From Holothuria scabra (Eukaryota > Echinodermata > Holothuroidea > Aspidochirotida > Holothuriidae), in contig CM074189.1 of the NCBI GenBank assembly GCA_037179385.1, forward strand, positions 27,961,648 through 28,025,647: 64,000 nt of DNA, written 5' to 3'. Made by a program: the position numbers and the translations under genes. The notes under the pieces were generated by a model. The model was given only the letters and a program-made list of their open reading frames with translations. It had not been told where the DNA came from and did not search any database. Positions 48,215 through 58,989 of the stretch are shown here, piece after piece (positions within the stretch are counted from its first letter, which is position 1; the number at the start of each line of letters is the position of its first letter).

Positions 48215-50380
48215 CTCGACTTCTTAAGTTGTGGTAACTGACAGTATCATTAATTAGGCCTAACGTAGCACTAACAATAGTGAGTTTTGGAAATTCACAT
48301 TGGTTCAGTTCACAGTCTCCGATCATCTAAATACGCATATCAAATCTCTCTTGTTAGCGAACAATTCAAAGAGTTCTTTGGTACAGGATAAATGTTAAGA
48401 TTCCGTCATTCTTATGAATGATAACAGACCCCTTGAAGACTCTCTCAGACAATGAATTAAGTACCTGAATCATTTATGTTTGGATGTTAAGACTCTCCTG
48501 CTTGTTAACGACATTATACTTTGCGAGGTACCTGGCAGATCTTGTCATGTGATCCTAATGTGACCTTAATGGAGATCTGTGATTGGGCAAAAACTACGCC
48601 ATAAGAATTTTTTAAACGAAATACTTTCGTTTCTTTTGGCGAAAAATGTGATTGAATTTTAATCCTTTTCTCAATAATGTGCAATTATTACGATTGGGAA
48701 CCACCCTTTTATCAATGTTAATATTTTAAAAAACCTTCTTCAGGGGCATTTTGTGTAGACCCCAGATGCTAGCCACGGAATGAAAGAATATTGGACTCCG
48801 TCTCACGGTCTATTCATGAAATAGTCAAGATAACTACGTGGCAGATGAGGAATGTTGGCATGTTCGTAAAGAACTTGTTTGCAGGGAGACGTACCGTCCG
48901 GAAAAAATTATACCCCAAGCCAGAACAGAAGGCACAAATTACGTGACAAACTGAGTTAAAACGATAAATTAGAATACACGGGTATTTTGATTCGTAATTG
49001 ACTGTTTTTAATCGTCAAGACTTTTGAAATGGCCTGAGTTTTTTTTTTTTTTTATTTCAGAGGAGGTTGGATCCAAGAGCGAAGCCAACTTCTAAGCTCT
49101 GGGGGTTTAAGCACATCCACGAGTGAAAAGTTGAGTTTCAGGATGGGTGCAGTGTCCTTTAGCAATGAGTCAAGGGACTGCTAAGGTACCCTGTTGGATT
49201 CAATGGGGATTTCATGGGAAGAAGGCTCAGAAGGGTCCTGGGCGCTAAACGCCAGGGAACTCTTAGGATTTACCAACTATCTCTTTATATTATCCAAAAT
49301 TTAGTACGAAGAATTAAATTAATCAGTTACTTTGATTCACCAAAACATGCGTTGACAGGTTCGTAGCCATGCCTTTTCTAGAGAGAGTCGTTATGCATAG
49401 GAGGACTATAGAAGCACAGCGCCTTCCATTTGGATATTTTGCTCCCCACAATTCGGTTTGCCCTCCAATGCCCCTTCCCCAATCCCATGTCCTGGTGTCG
49501 CGACTGAATAGGGAATGGACTGTTATTAGATTCGTAGGGTGGCATCTGGCAAATAGGCTTACTAAAACGTTTAAAAGAATTGCAACCAAATTTCTTTGGG
49601 ATTCCTTTCCGTTGGCAGCATAGGAATCTATGCGATGGTAATGGTGTGTATGTTGGAATCTTACAGTTTTGCTTGTGAGAACGATATCGCAAGATACATT
49701 TTAGGTAAATAAATTCCTCATGCTGAGAAAAAAAAAATGTTTTATCAGAAGTCAGAGGTCATTTGAGGTCACCGGCGGTAAAACTGCGAAAATTTCAAAT
49801 GACCTCTAAAAACGATAGCTTGAGAAAAGGAATAACACATTTTTCCTGTGTTCCTGTGTGTTATGTTGATTTGTCATGTTGAGAGGTCATCGGTGTAAAA
49901 ACGAAAAGCCGCGTAAACACCTATCTCAAGATGTGTTGGAAAAAAATGTTTTGATGGATGACACAGGTCTTTTGAATCCACTGGCATGGTTGCTCTAATC
50001 CTCAGCAGTTCGTGACGGATACAGTTCTCTGTCACAGGGTTGATAGCTTCTGGCTAATGTCTGCTCGCGGTTCACATGACCGATGCCCATGTTAAAAAGT
50101 ACGTCAAATTCTAACCTCACTTTTAAAATGATCCTCAGGATCAGGCTGAACATTGAACATTTAACCGTACGTACAACATTGTTTTCACTGAATCATGCGA
50201 TGTAAACAAAATGTAAACAACAACTCCACAACTCTTTTTTCCGTCATGTTTATTTCATTCATTTCCATTTCGTTGTCATGAACATTAATACATATATTTC
50301 ATAAATGAATATAATACCTGATAAGTGCAGGCAATCATTAAATGCATCTTTCATTAAGTTCATTCGAAACTCGTTCTTTG
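48215..50380. other. non-coding stretch, one AGGTCA-type repeat
   Basis: Contains poly-T at 49041-49053, an AGGTCA-rich block at 49745-49890 related to 748-850, and an 84-codon plus frame (49369-49623) with no recognisable domain. No splice-bounded exon found. Confidence 0.35.
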
Positions 50381-50383
50381 ACT

Positions 50384-50386
50384 ATA

Positions 50387-50449
<63 letters not shown>

Positions 50450-50462
50450 ATATATATATATG
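50384..50462. repeat. TA-rich microsatellite
   Basis: (TA)n with interspersed TATG and TACA units, directly left of the tRNA-derived repeat. Confidence 0.9.
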
Positions 50463-50463
50463 T

Positions 50464-50760
50464 AGGTCGAAAGTGTTATAGTAATGAATTCGATCATGAA
50501 TTCTATACCGATCCAAGATAGAGTATAAACTCTTATCAAAGAAGGAACGGTTGAAGAAAAACACCAGAGAGAAAAATTGAGCCGCACGGGGGACCGAACC
50601 CACCATCCTCCGCTTTCCGGGCAGAGTCTATGACCACTATGCTAGAACAGCTCGTGATTCACAGAAGCGACAACAGGCTATAAATACCCCGCGTGAATCA
50701 ATTTTCTCTCCTTGTTACCATGGTACTCCCAAGCGGGATGAAAAATCAGTAGGTCGAAGT
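50464..50760 (-). repeat. tRNA-derived SINE-like repeat, copy 2
   Basis: Minus strand: GAGCTGTTCTAGCATAGTGG (A-box consensus TRGC--AGTGG), CTCTGCCCGGAAAGCGGAG arm, GGTTCGGTCCC (near-consensus B box), closing GCGGCTC pairing with 5' GAGCTGT. The acceptor-like stem, arm and boxes are in tRNA order over about 73 nt. Flanked by GGTCGAAGT / GGTAGATCGAAGTT words shared with the next copy. An internal pol III promoter is therefore plausible. Confidence 0.75.
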
Positions 50761-50772
50761 TGGTAGATCGAA

Positions 50773-51040
50773 GTTAGAATGTGTAGGTCGAAAGTGTTAT
50801 AGTAATGAATTCGATCATGAATTTTATACCGATCCAAGATAGAGTATAAACTCTTATCAAAGAAGGAACGGTTGAAGAAAAACACCAGAGAGAAAAATTG
50901 AGCCGCACGGGGGACCGAACCCACCATCCTCCGCTTTCCGGGCAGAGTCTATGACCACTATGCTAGAACAGCTCGTGATTTATAGCCTGTTGTCGCTTCT
51001 GTGAATTCACACACATTCTAACTTCGATCTACCAACTTCG
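50773..51040 (-). repeat. tRNA-derived SINE-like repeat, copy 3, with local inversion
   Basis: Near-identical to copy 2 through the tRNA-like core, but the adjoining segment (TATAGCCTGTTGTCGCTTCT) is inverted relative to copy 2. It is in tandem with copy 2 in the same orientation. Confidence 0.75.
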
Positions 51041-51045
51041 ACCTA

Positions 51046-51094
51046 TATATATATGTATATATATATATACATATATATACATATATATATATAT
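51046..51094. repeat. TA-rich microsatellite between SINE-like repeat and PLE-A
   Basis: (TA)n with TATG/TACA variants. It directly abuts the PLE-A 3' end (complement of CTCTTTTCGAC). Confidence 0.9.
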
Positions 51095-51096
51095 TG

Positions 51097-51876
51097 GTCG
51101 AAAAGAGGTAGTAAAAAGTGCTTAAAAGTTTGCGGAAAACTCCACGACGTTTCGGGTGTAAACCCTTCATCAGGTTGCAAAAAGCAAACTGAACAACCAA
51201 CAGTAACAATTGGACACGACAAACATCAAATCCGATGCGATAACAGAATTGGACGAAAGTGACTGTCAGAAAACATGAGTGCGAAGGATGAAACACAAAT
51301 CAAAAAAAGAAAAAGAGCGTCCTGGATGAAAAAGTGCATGTACAAATCGAATATGATCGGAAAAAAGGGGAAAAAAGTAGAGAAAAAATATTTCCGGAAA
51401 AAATAATTAGGGCTACACAGTAAAAAATGAGCACGAACGGGTAAGTGTAAAAGGAGTAACAACTGGCTCAAAAAAGGGGTGAATATTACAAAAGGTCAAT
51501 TCTAACGTTGAGGCCGTGTGGAGCGAGAGTACCTAGCCTCATGATCAGTCGGTTTTCAGCACTAAGGCGGTCACGATCGGAGCCTCGGCACATTACAGCT
51601 GCCGTAACAGTTAAATGCTGTATATAACAAGGTGAATGGGGATTAAAATGTGCAGCCACCGGGTATCCATGGAGATTCTGTTTGATGGACCTAAGGTGCT
51701 CGGTGACTCGATCCGCGAGGCGGCGCTTGGTCTCTCCCACATACAACCAGTTACATCTCCCACAAGCTAAAATATAAACTACATTAGAGGAAATGTAGGA
51801 GAATCTTTGTTTGACAATAAAGCTATTGCCGTTGGGGCCTGAAATGTTGACGAGGTCGTGTTTGCCAACAACTCGT
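51097..51876 (-). pseudogene. Penelope-like element (family A), 3' part
   Basis: Minus strand: the nuclease C-terminal region (SSNVVYILACGRCNWLYVGE, RRLADRVTEHLRS, SAENRLIMR) ending at 51486, then 3' UTR and hammerhead. The GIY-YIG motif is better kept here (CNWLYVGET) than in the 12.3-13.1 kb copy. The 5' side is cut at 51876, where the LTR of the Gmr1-like element begins. Confidence 0.85.
51142..51177 (-). ncRNA. hammerhead ribozyme motif of PLE-A, second copy
   Basis: Minus strand: CAAC, CTGATGA (51173-51167), GGGT/ACCC stem II, GAAA, palindromic ACGT, GTC, GTGG. The core is intact. Stem I has one mismatch (CAAC against GTGG) compared with the perfect CCAC/GTGG at 13468. Confidence 0.75.
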
Positions 51877-52201
51877 TGTCGAATTCTCCTTCCTACAGGC
51901 TTAGATACCATAACCCTTTCTCGTCATAAAAAAGTAGGCTAAGTTGTACGCCGAAGGCAGAAAACAGCACACTCACTGCGGAGACTTCTTGAGGCCAGGC
52001 TACCTTTCTCGCTGTCCAGATGGGTACTGTTCTAATTTTCTAACCGAAAGCCTCACCCAAAAAAGCTGCGGCGCATGCAAGGTAACCTATCCACACGCAT
52101 TGTTAGACAAATTAGCGGTATTTGCTCTATGCGGCTGTACACGGCTGCTACAAACTATGTAACCTGTGACCGATTAGACTTTCTCAGGTCAACTTTTGAC
52201 A
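51877..52201 (-). repeat. 3' LTR of the Gmr1-like element
   Basis: 325 bp. On the plus strand it begins TGTCGAATT and ends CTTTTGACA. It inserts into or joins the PLE-A fragment on its left. Confidence 0.9.
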
Positions 52202-52405
52202 TTACCCCCATTCTCAACACAAAAAAAAACATTTTTTTTTTTTATCATATCACAGGATCCTCCTGCTCAAATAGTCAGCTCCTATGTTGCTTTAGACTTT
52301 CTCAGGTCAACTTTTGACATCACCCCCATTCTCAACACACAAAAAAAAACATTTTTTTTGCCATATCACAGGATCCTCCTGCTCAAATAGTCAGCTCCTA
52401 TGTTG
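52168..52405. repeat. tandem duplication (about 120 bp units) across pol end, PPT and LTR edge
   Basis: The stretch TTTAGACTTTCTCAGGTCAA ... CTCAAATAGTCAGCTCCTAT occurs twice in direct order (from about 52168 and from about 52291), with poly-A/T length differences. Each unit holds the last codons of pol, the polypurine tract and the last about 34 bases of the LTR. Confidence 0.8.
52202..52217 (-). promoter_or_regulatory. polypurine tract
   Basis: Minus strand GAGAATGGGGGTAA lies immediately before the 3' LTR, the position of the plus-strand primer in LTR retroelements. A second copy lies in the tandem duplication near 52321-52334. Confidence 0.75.
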
Positions 52406-53750
52406 TCTTTTCCTTTCATTACTTGTACCCTGTATCTTTGTGGCTGCAAAATAAGAGCGCAACGCATGATTTTTGCATTAGCAATTTTTAACTTTGAAAC
52501 ACATTTCAATGATTGATGATCCGTTTCGATAACAAATTCATTACCGTAAAGTAAGGCTCAAATTTTTGTACGGCCCAGACTACTGCAAAGCACTCTTTTT
52601 CAATCACGGAATAGTTTTCCTGGGCTTTTGTAAATTTCTTACTTTTGTATGCGACTGGGAATTTTGTATCGTCGGTTTGTTGCAATAGAACTGCACCCAT
52701 GCCGATGTCACTTGCATCGGTTCTCAGAATAAATTGTTTACTCATATCCGGCAAGTGCAAGATAGGGGAATTACTAAGCTTACTTTTTAGAGACTGAAAA
52801 GCCCTCTCTTGGGGTTCTTCCCAATGTATTTTGTTAGGTTCTCCTTTTCGTGTTTTATCGGTAAGGGGAACCGCTATTGCTGCGCAGTTAGGTATATACG
52901 ATCTATAATAACCGGCCAGTCCGAGAAGTGACCCCAATTGCGACTTGGTTTCGGGTCGTGTGCCATTTTGTATCGCCTCTAGTTTTCCAGGTTTGGGGCT
53001 TGTGTGACCTCGGGAAATGACGTGACCAAGAAATTCTACTTTTTCAAAAGCTATGAAACACTTTGACGGTTTTGCTGTAAGCCTTGCGCCCCTTAGGCGA
53101 CTGAAAACTTGCTCAAGTATTTTCAAATGGTCCTCGAAAGACCGCGTGTGAATCAATATATCATCTATGTAGTTACTGACGTTGCGCAATCCTTTGAGAA
53201 GTTTACGCATAACGCGTCTAAATTTAGCTGCTGAGTTTACCAAGCCGAAAGGCATGGTTGTGAACTGGAATAACCCGTGGTGTGTGATAAAAGCGGCGAG
53301 GGGTTTGGCTTCAGCCTTCATAGGGATAGGGATACCCTTTCGTTAAATCTATTTTGGAAAAATAACGGTCTGCTGCTAAGTCGGCAAATATCTTGGAAAT
53401 ATCGGGGATGGGTTCCGCATCGAAAACGGTTTTCGCATTAAGTGCAGGGAGGTCAACGCAGTAACGTTTTGTACTGTCAGTTTTCTTCACTATCACAAGG
53501 GGACTGGCATATGCGCTGTCACTTGTCTCTACGACAACCATTTTAATCATTTCGTCGATTTCTTTTTGGATTTCTAACCTTAGAGAATGTGGGGCTGGGT
53601 AGGGTCGTTTTCTTACTGACTGATTATCTGAAAGTACGATATCATGCTCGCCCAGGTTGGTTTTACCGGGACCATCAGTAAATACGTCATCATACTGATT
53701 GATTAAGCATTTTACCTCTGCACTGAGAGCTTGTGACAACTCGGGATTGA
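52366..53750 (-). pseudogene. reverse transcriptase and RNase H of the Gmr1-like element
   Basis: Minus strand. The RT N-terminal part (KRPYPAPHSLRLEIQKEID, SPLVIVKKTDS, FSKIDLTKGY) is broken near 53320 by a frameshift with loss of a few codons. It continues FQFTTMPFGLVNSAA, NYIDDILIHTRS (catalytic Asp pair) and FLGHVISRG. RNase H follows (LRTDASDIGMGAVLLQQ, NYSVIEKECFAVVWA). A further one-base loss near 52540 shifts the end, which in the shifted frame reads ETDHQSLK and finishes DYLSRRIL with a stop at 52366. Pol ends there with no integrase after it. The enzyme would make the cDNA and degrade the RNA template. Confidence 0.9.
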
Positions 53751-55176
53751 TAATTATGTCGGCAATTGTTTCTTTAGGTTCTATGTGTGGTAAACTAATA
53801 CAATCCTTTTTAATTGCCCAGTCAGCTTCATCCAAACATTGGGGTTCCTCAGTATCTGGCACACTCATCGTCAGTAATAAGTCTGCAATTTGGACATACG
53901 TAGTTATAAAAGCTGATTCTGGAACTGCATAGCCTGGTCTATAATATTTCTTTAGCATATTTATGTGAAATGTCTTCTGTTTATCCAACATATCAATGGT
54001 ATAGTCAAAGTTACTTTGTTTTTTAATGACATTAAAGGGGCCCCTCCATTGCATCAGTAACTTACTATTTGACGTGGACTGCAATAAAAGTACCTTGCCA
54101 CCCGCTTCTAGTTTTCTCTGTTTAGATTTAACACCGTAGTATCCCTTATACTTTTGTTGTGATTTCAAAAGTTCTTCACGAGTCAATTTACAAGTTTCTT
54201 GGAGCCTTTCTTTGAGATTCATTACGTACTGGTAGGTATTTTGGGTTTCTTGCCCCCGAACTTGATCAGTCCCTAATTCTTGCAAGATTTGCATCCGAGC
54301 TCTAACGGTTCTTCCTAGGAGTAACTCAAAAGGGGGAAAAGCCAGTACTATCCTGAGGAGTTTCTCTATATGCAAACAAGAGTGGCCCTAAATATCTCTC
54401 CCAATCTCTCGGTCTTTCCTCATGTAATTTTTTGAGCATTGGTTTTAGGGTTGCATTAAAACGCTCAACTAGTCCGTTACATTTTGGATTGTAAGGAATG
54501 GTTACCAACTGGCGGATTGAGAGCAGTTTTGTAACTTCCTTCATTACGTTGCTTATAAATTGAGGACCTTCATCAGTTAAAATTCCCCTCGGGAATCCTA
54601 CACGAGAAAATATAATGACTAGCTGTTCAGCGACTTGTTCTGCCTCAATCGATTTCATAGGTACCGCTTCTGGGTAGCGTGTAGCATATTCAACAACTAC
54701 AAGGCCATATCTATGACCGCGCTCTGATGACGGGCTAATTGGCACTATTAAATCAGCGGCAACTCTGCTAAATGGTTCTTCAATAACGGGTAAGGATCCT
54801 AACTGCACTCTAGGTATGCGGCCTTTTGGAACTGTGCGTTGGCACAGATCACATGACTGACAGAAACGCCTGACATCGGCCTGTATGCATGGCCAAAAGA
54901 ATTTGTGAGAATTCTGTCCGTTGTCTTTTTGGTCCCTAAATGTCCTCCCAAAATAGATTCGTGAGCTACGGTGATTATTCTTTGTCTTAACTGTTTAGGT
55001 ACCACTACTTGATGGAAAATAAAATCTAGATTATCGTTCTCACTGTACTCACGCCAAATTATACCTTTCTTTGAAACGTAGGTGAAATAACTTCGGTTTT
55101 TTCTCTGAACTCTCTCACCAAATTTTGCTCTAACCTTAGCGAGACTTTCATCGGACTCTGGCTGTTCTTTCAACAA
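53751..55176 (-). pseudogene. integrase of the Gmr1-like element, upstream of RT
   Basis: Minus strand order: zinc-binding segment (HESILGGHLGTKKT, then a frameshift at the Cys pair near 54860), catalytic core with the D,D,E residues in VAADLIVPI, ILTDEGPQF and CNGLVERFNATLK, another shift near 54330, then the C-terminal GPY/F-type module (LLMQWRGPFNVIKK) and a linker (HINMLKKYYRPG). Integrase inserts the cDNA into the host chromosome. Its position between protease and RT is the unusual feature. Two frameshifts make it inactive as read. Confidence 0.9.
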
Positions 55177-55226
55177 TTTCGAGTCTATTATACCTTTGGT
55201 TGGTTGGTTTTTTGACTATAAGAGGT

Positions 55227-55634
55227 TTAAAGGGTTTTTTTTCTCAGCTTTAGCTCTTCGCGTTCCGGTTTGGTCCACGTGGGGTTGGTTTGCCAAGGTG
55301 GCCTAGCGCCTGGGATATTTCCTAACAGGACGTCAAAAGCAGGTTCGTCTATACATGCCGCTTGGACTTCGCCTACGTAATAAGGTGAATTGATCGTTAT
55401 TTTCGCTACTGGCACGTTACATACCGCGCTATCGCCAAGGACGCAGGGTGTGTGACGTTCAGTGAATGCTTTTGTCGAAACTAGACTTTTTCGTACGACG
55501 ACGCCGTTACATCCAGTATCTCTTAGTACCTTTACTTTTGCATTGCCTACGAAACCGTCTGCCGTGGGCACATTAGTATGAGCTTGCATTTTGAAGGCTG
55601 CATTTACTACTGGTATTTTATGTCCACACTTCAA
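55227..55634 (-). pseudogene. aspartic protease domain of the Gmr1-like element
   Basis: Contains VLRDTGCNGVVV, the retropepsin active-site DTG followed by Cys where most families have Ala or Ser, and the flap/partner segment FDVLLGNIPGA resembling the hydrophobic-hydrophobic-G motif. The frame is open for 135 codons. It would process the polyprotein. It lies just before integrase and after the zinc knuckle, and frame continuity with either is lost. Confidence 0.8.
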
Positions 55635-55891
55635 TTCAAAATGACCTTCAGCAGCCGCTGCTACATGTCGGTCCAGTTTAACAAATGATACTAGAGGTGA
55701 ATCGTTGTCATAGGATCACTGCGCCTCAGTATCAGTATCTTCAAGCGCATTTTCTTCATGGAATTTACTAGCGCCACCTAGAACAGAACTTTGGTCATCT
55801 TCTACTGGCCCTCTAGTACTAACATCACAATTTTGTTTCACTATATCAATTAACATTGCCATGGTTGGGGAAAGGATTTGGGTGCAAGTTT

Positions 55892-55933
55892 ACATTGTTT
55901 CCAGAAGTGCCCTGGTTTATGACAGAAATAGCA
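55892..55933 (-). pseudogene. gag zinc knuckle (CCHC)
   Basis: Minus strand 14 codons CYFCHKPGHFWKQC give a perfect C-2-C-4-H-4-C knuckle, the nucleic-acid-binding module at the end of gag. A G homopolymer (55957-55968 on the plus strand) just upstream in the gene probably breaks the frame. Confidence 0.85.
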
Positions 55934-56017
55934 CACCGGTGGTTTTCGTGTTTCTTGGGGGGGGGGGGACATGGTTTTAGCTTTCCTGTTTGTGGGATCG
56001 TCTTTGTATTAAAAGTA

Positions 56018-56818
56018 TTACTGAACGGCCTTTATTATTATTATGGCCTGTCCCCAGTTTTTATTAGCATCTATGTATTCTTCTGCTAACTTAGTAAGTA
56101 ATTTCAAGTCTTTTGGTTTTCTCTCTTTTATGAACATTGCTATATCACTAGGAATATTTTCAAGAAGCTGATCTGTAATAATATGTTCCCTAAGCGATTC
56201 GTACATGAAAAGTGTCTAACCATCGGTCAAAATAGTGACACAATTTCGTAACATACTGTACAGCCGTTCCGTTTCTCTCTGGCTTTCGTGTTCTGAGTTT
56301 TTGTTTATACCCATTTGGTGTAAAATTGAACCTCTTAAGTAGTGTTACTTTTAACTTTTTATAGTCGCTGGCCTCAGCCCTTGCTAAACTACTATATACT
56401 TCTAAGGCTTTACCTGACAATAAAGCAGAGATGTTAATTGCCCAATCCTCATATGGCCACTTTTGTGCTTTGCAGTATCTTTCAAACCGCTCTAAGTATG
56501 CGTCGAGTTCGTCCTTTTCAGAAAAACAAGGGAGTTGAGGGGGTTTAAATTTTCTAACACTTGTCTGGTCTATAAACCTACCCAGTTCCTGCTTGTGCCT
56601 CTCAATTTCTAGTTGCAGCTTAAGCGTTTCGTTTTGAGCTTCCCTAGCTTGCTTTTCTGCTTCCCTTGCCTCTAATCTTTCCTTACGTTCTAAATCACGC
56701 TCACTTTTGAGCCTCGCCCTTTCCTTTTCAACAAATTCATGGAGCGCTTCTGCCTGCAGCCAAAAGGCTTTACCCACTCCCACGAGCTTCTCAGTTTCTA
56801 GGTCCGCCGCAACAGACA
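56018..56818 (-). pseudogene. gag of the Gmr1-like element, with SCAN-related capsid C-terminal part
   Basis: Starts at MSVAADLETEKLVGVG (ATG 56818). A Glu/Lys/Arg-rich coiled coil (about residues 30-85) is followed by a capsid region (FKPPQLPCFSEKDELDAYLE, SALLSGKALEVYSSL, RKPERNGTAVQYV). A one- or two-base shift near 56213 moves to the frame MYESLREHIITDQLLENIPS then FIKERKPKDLKLLTKLAEEY, which has the five-helix pattern of a SCAN domain. SCAN domains of vertebrate zinc-finger proteins are thought to derive from the capsid C-terminus of Gmr1-like elements (Emerson and Thomas). A stop follows at 56018. Gag would form the particle. Confidence 0.85.
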
Positions 56819-58472
56819 TTGTGCTAACGTTTGGGGTGTGCAATAGTGAAAAGAATAACAAACTTCCAGTTACTTTACTTCGACACTGCAAGGATTCGTC
56901 AACGGGATGATCTCGTGAGCCAACTGCCTGAAATGGAATAGAAAATGACAATAGAGTAAACGCTTGAAATAAAACGAGTGTATCATTCATTAACAAATAC
57001 TCTACAGATCATAAAAGTACTTTTAAGATTTTTTTAACGACATCCAGGTGCGTGTACACGTGCGTACCCAATAATTCATTAATTTTGCTTAAATTTACAA
57101 TTAACGACTGGCTAGACAGATGCTTTCCCGTCCAAGCCCACATGAATGTCACGGTTATCCCGGCGACAGTTTGGTTCGACGAAAAGCATCAAGGTACTGG
57201 GATACTTGCACGCAAATATGAAATAAGTACAAACAAGAGGTTGTTTTAAATCGAAGAAAAGAATGATAAATAATTTGTAATGACTTTCTCTCGCGTGGAG
57301 CTAACATGAAAAAGCTTACTCTTTATAAAACACATTCAACACATGTACCCCTTCAAGCTGTTAAGTTCCTTTTTACACTTAAAGTTCTCTTTTGGTCTCC
57401 AGAAGTCGTCAGTTCAATGTTATTTCTAGCATAATCAGTTCACAAGAGTCAACTTGTTGTAAACGAAACATCGCTCCTTGTGCTCAATTTATTAAGGAAA
57501 ATAATAAAAGAATTTTTAAGTGTTCTCTGTACTTTGCACAGTTTTTGTTGTATGAACCTTGGCGACGAACGGTAAAGGGGTCCTTGGTTGTCCCACCGTA
57601 ACCGAGGACTAAGTTTACATATACAATATACAGTTGCCGGTCTTCTCTCGAGGATGTTGCAGACTGGCACGCCCTTTTTGGCTGAGTTGGAATTACATCC
57701 CCAGACCGGAAGCCTGAAAGTGTAAACCCGTAACACATTCATAGAACTTTTACCCAACAATTTCTCGTATCAGTTAAATTAAGAGGGGCCTATCAATTTT
57801 CCTTTCAGAACCTGACTTAGAAATACATACCCAAATTTTGTAGACGCCCTCTCTTTACTCTTTCTGAGTACATTTAATATACCTTTCACCACACTGGAAC
57901 AAGTCTGAAGCCACTATCTCTTTTAGAACAGAATTGCCTTAAGCTTGAACCCTTATAATTAATTTCCCCGGAATTTTACAATTTTACTGTCTTCTTTCCT
58001 CTGCGTAGAAATATTCATACATAAAATTCAATGGTTCCCCAACGCGTTAACTCGCCTCGATCTTAAAATGATACGTCCTCTTTCAGCTTTTCAAAGTTAA
58101 AAACATTTTTCTAAATTAAACAAACTTTCCTTTTCCTAAACTTTCTCATCGTAAAAGAAACATGCTCTGTTGAATTAAACAAGGTTCGCTCACTCCTAAG
58201 ATTCATCTTAATGGCCTAAATAACGACTAACATTCATACGATTCATTAACGTCTTAATTGTTTCAAGACATTAGTTTTTTCCACTTTCCCAACTTTACTT
58301 CTGTTTAAAGGCGGTTCAATATAGCACCATACATTTCAGCTAACTCCATTTCACACAATTCAACATCATTAAATAAACATCGTTTCCCCTCAAACTTTTA
58401 CTTAGTAAAAAAAAACAGAAATTTTCTTACCATTAATATGCCCTTACGGAACGGAGTACAGAGGCAGCTGGC
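56819..58472 (-). other. 5' leader of the Gmr1-like element
   Basis: About 1.65 kb between the primer-binding site and the gag start, with no coding frame I can support. Unusually long for a gypsy leader. It may include later insertions. Confidence 0.5.
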
Positions 58473-58490
58473 TCTACTCTCCCGGCTCCA
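58473..58490 (-). promoter_or_regulatory. candidate primer-binding site
   Basis: Minus strand TGGAGCCGGGAGAGTAGA, 9 bases inside the 5' LTR edge. It starts with TGG as expected for pairing with a tRNA CCA end. The tRNA was not identified. Confidence 0.5.
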
Positions 58491-58499
58491 TGCAGATGT

Positions 58500-58824
58500 T
58501 GTCGAATTATCCTTCCTACAGGCTTAGATACCCTAACCCTTTTTCTCCATAAAATAGTGGGCTAAGTTGTACGCCGAAGGCAGAAAACAGCACACTCACT
58601 GCGGAAACTTCTTGAGGTCAGGCTACCTTTCCTGCTGTCCAGATCTGTACTGTTCTAATTTTCTAACCGAAAGCCTCACCCGAAAAAGATGCAGCGCAGG
58701 CAAAGTAACCTGTGCACACGCATTGTTAGACAAATTAGCGGTATTTGCTCTATGCGGCTGTACACGGATGCTACAAATAATGTAACCTGTGACCAATTAG
58801 ACTTTCTCAGGTCAACTTTTGACA
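58500..58824 (-). repeat. 5' LTR of the Gmr1-like element
   Basis: 325 bp, same length and termini as 51877-52201, with about 24 substitutions. It would carry the element's promoter. The right flank is not PLE-A, unlike the left flank of the element. Confidence 0.9.
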
Positions 58825-58989
58825 CATCGCATCTTGCACTTTCTTTCCATGCTCTCGGAATTGACGTTAAAATACCAATTGAAAGTACAATGTAAGCGGA
58901 AAATGTTCTAAATCAAACTTCGTACAGAAATGATCATAGCCTAAAGGGTTACCTTCATCGTCCAAAAAAAAAAAAAAAAAAAAAAAAAA

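Larger units (their letters stand above)
51877..58824 (-). mobile_element. Gmr1-like Ty3/gypsy LTR retrotransposon (6.95 kb)
   Basis: Two 325-bp direct repeats (51877-52201, 58500-58824) begin TG and end CA. Between them, reading leftwards on the minus strand, lie leader, gag, zinc knuckle, protease, integrase, reverse transcriptase and RNase H. Integrase before RT in an element whose RT is of gypsy type (YIDDILI) is the defining order of Gmr1-like elements, described from deuterostomes (Goodwin and Poulter). Several frameshifts make it defective. About 24 differences between the LTRs (roughly 93% identity by eye) indicate an old insertion. The flanking five bases differ (CTCGT versus CATCG), so no target duplication remains. 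Confidence 0.9.

Noticed and set aside
48528..48560. Possible U1 snRNA start (GGTACCTGGCAG)
   Set aside because: Similarity covers only about 10 bases and is not followed by U1 sequence.
50360..50606. Frames ending in YIYIYI
   Set aside because: Translation of TA microsatellite. Also 26251-26469 and 51018-51296.
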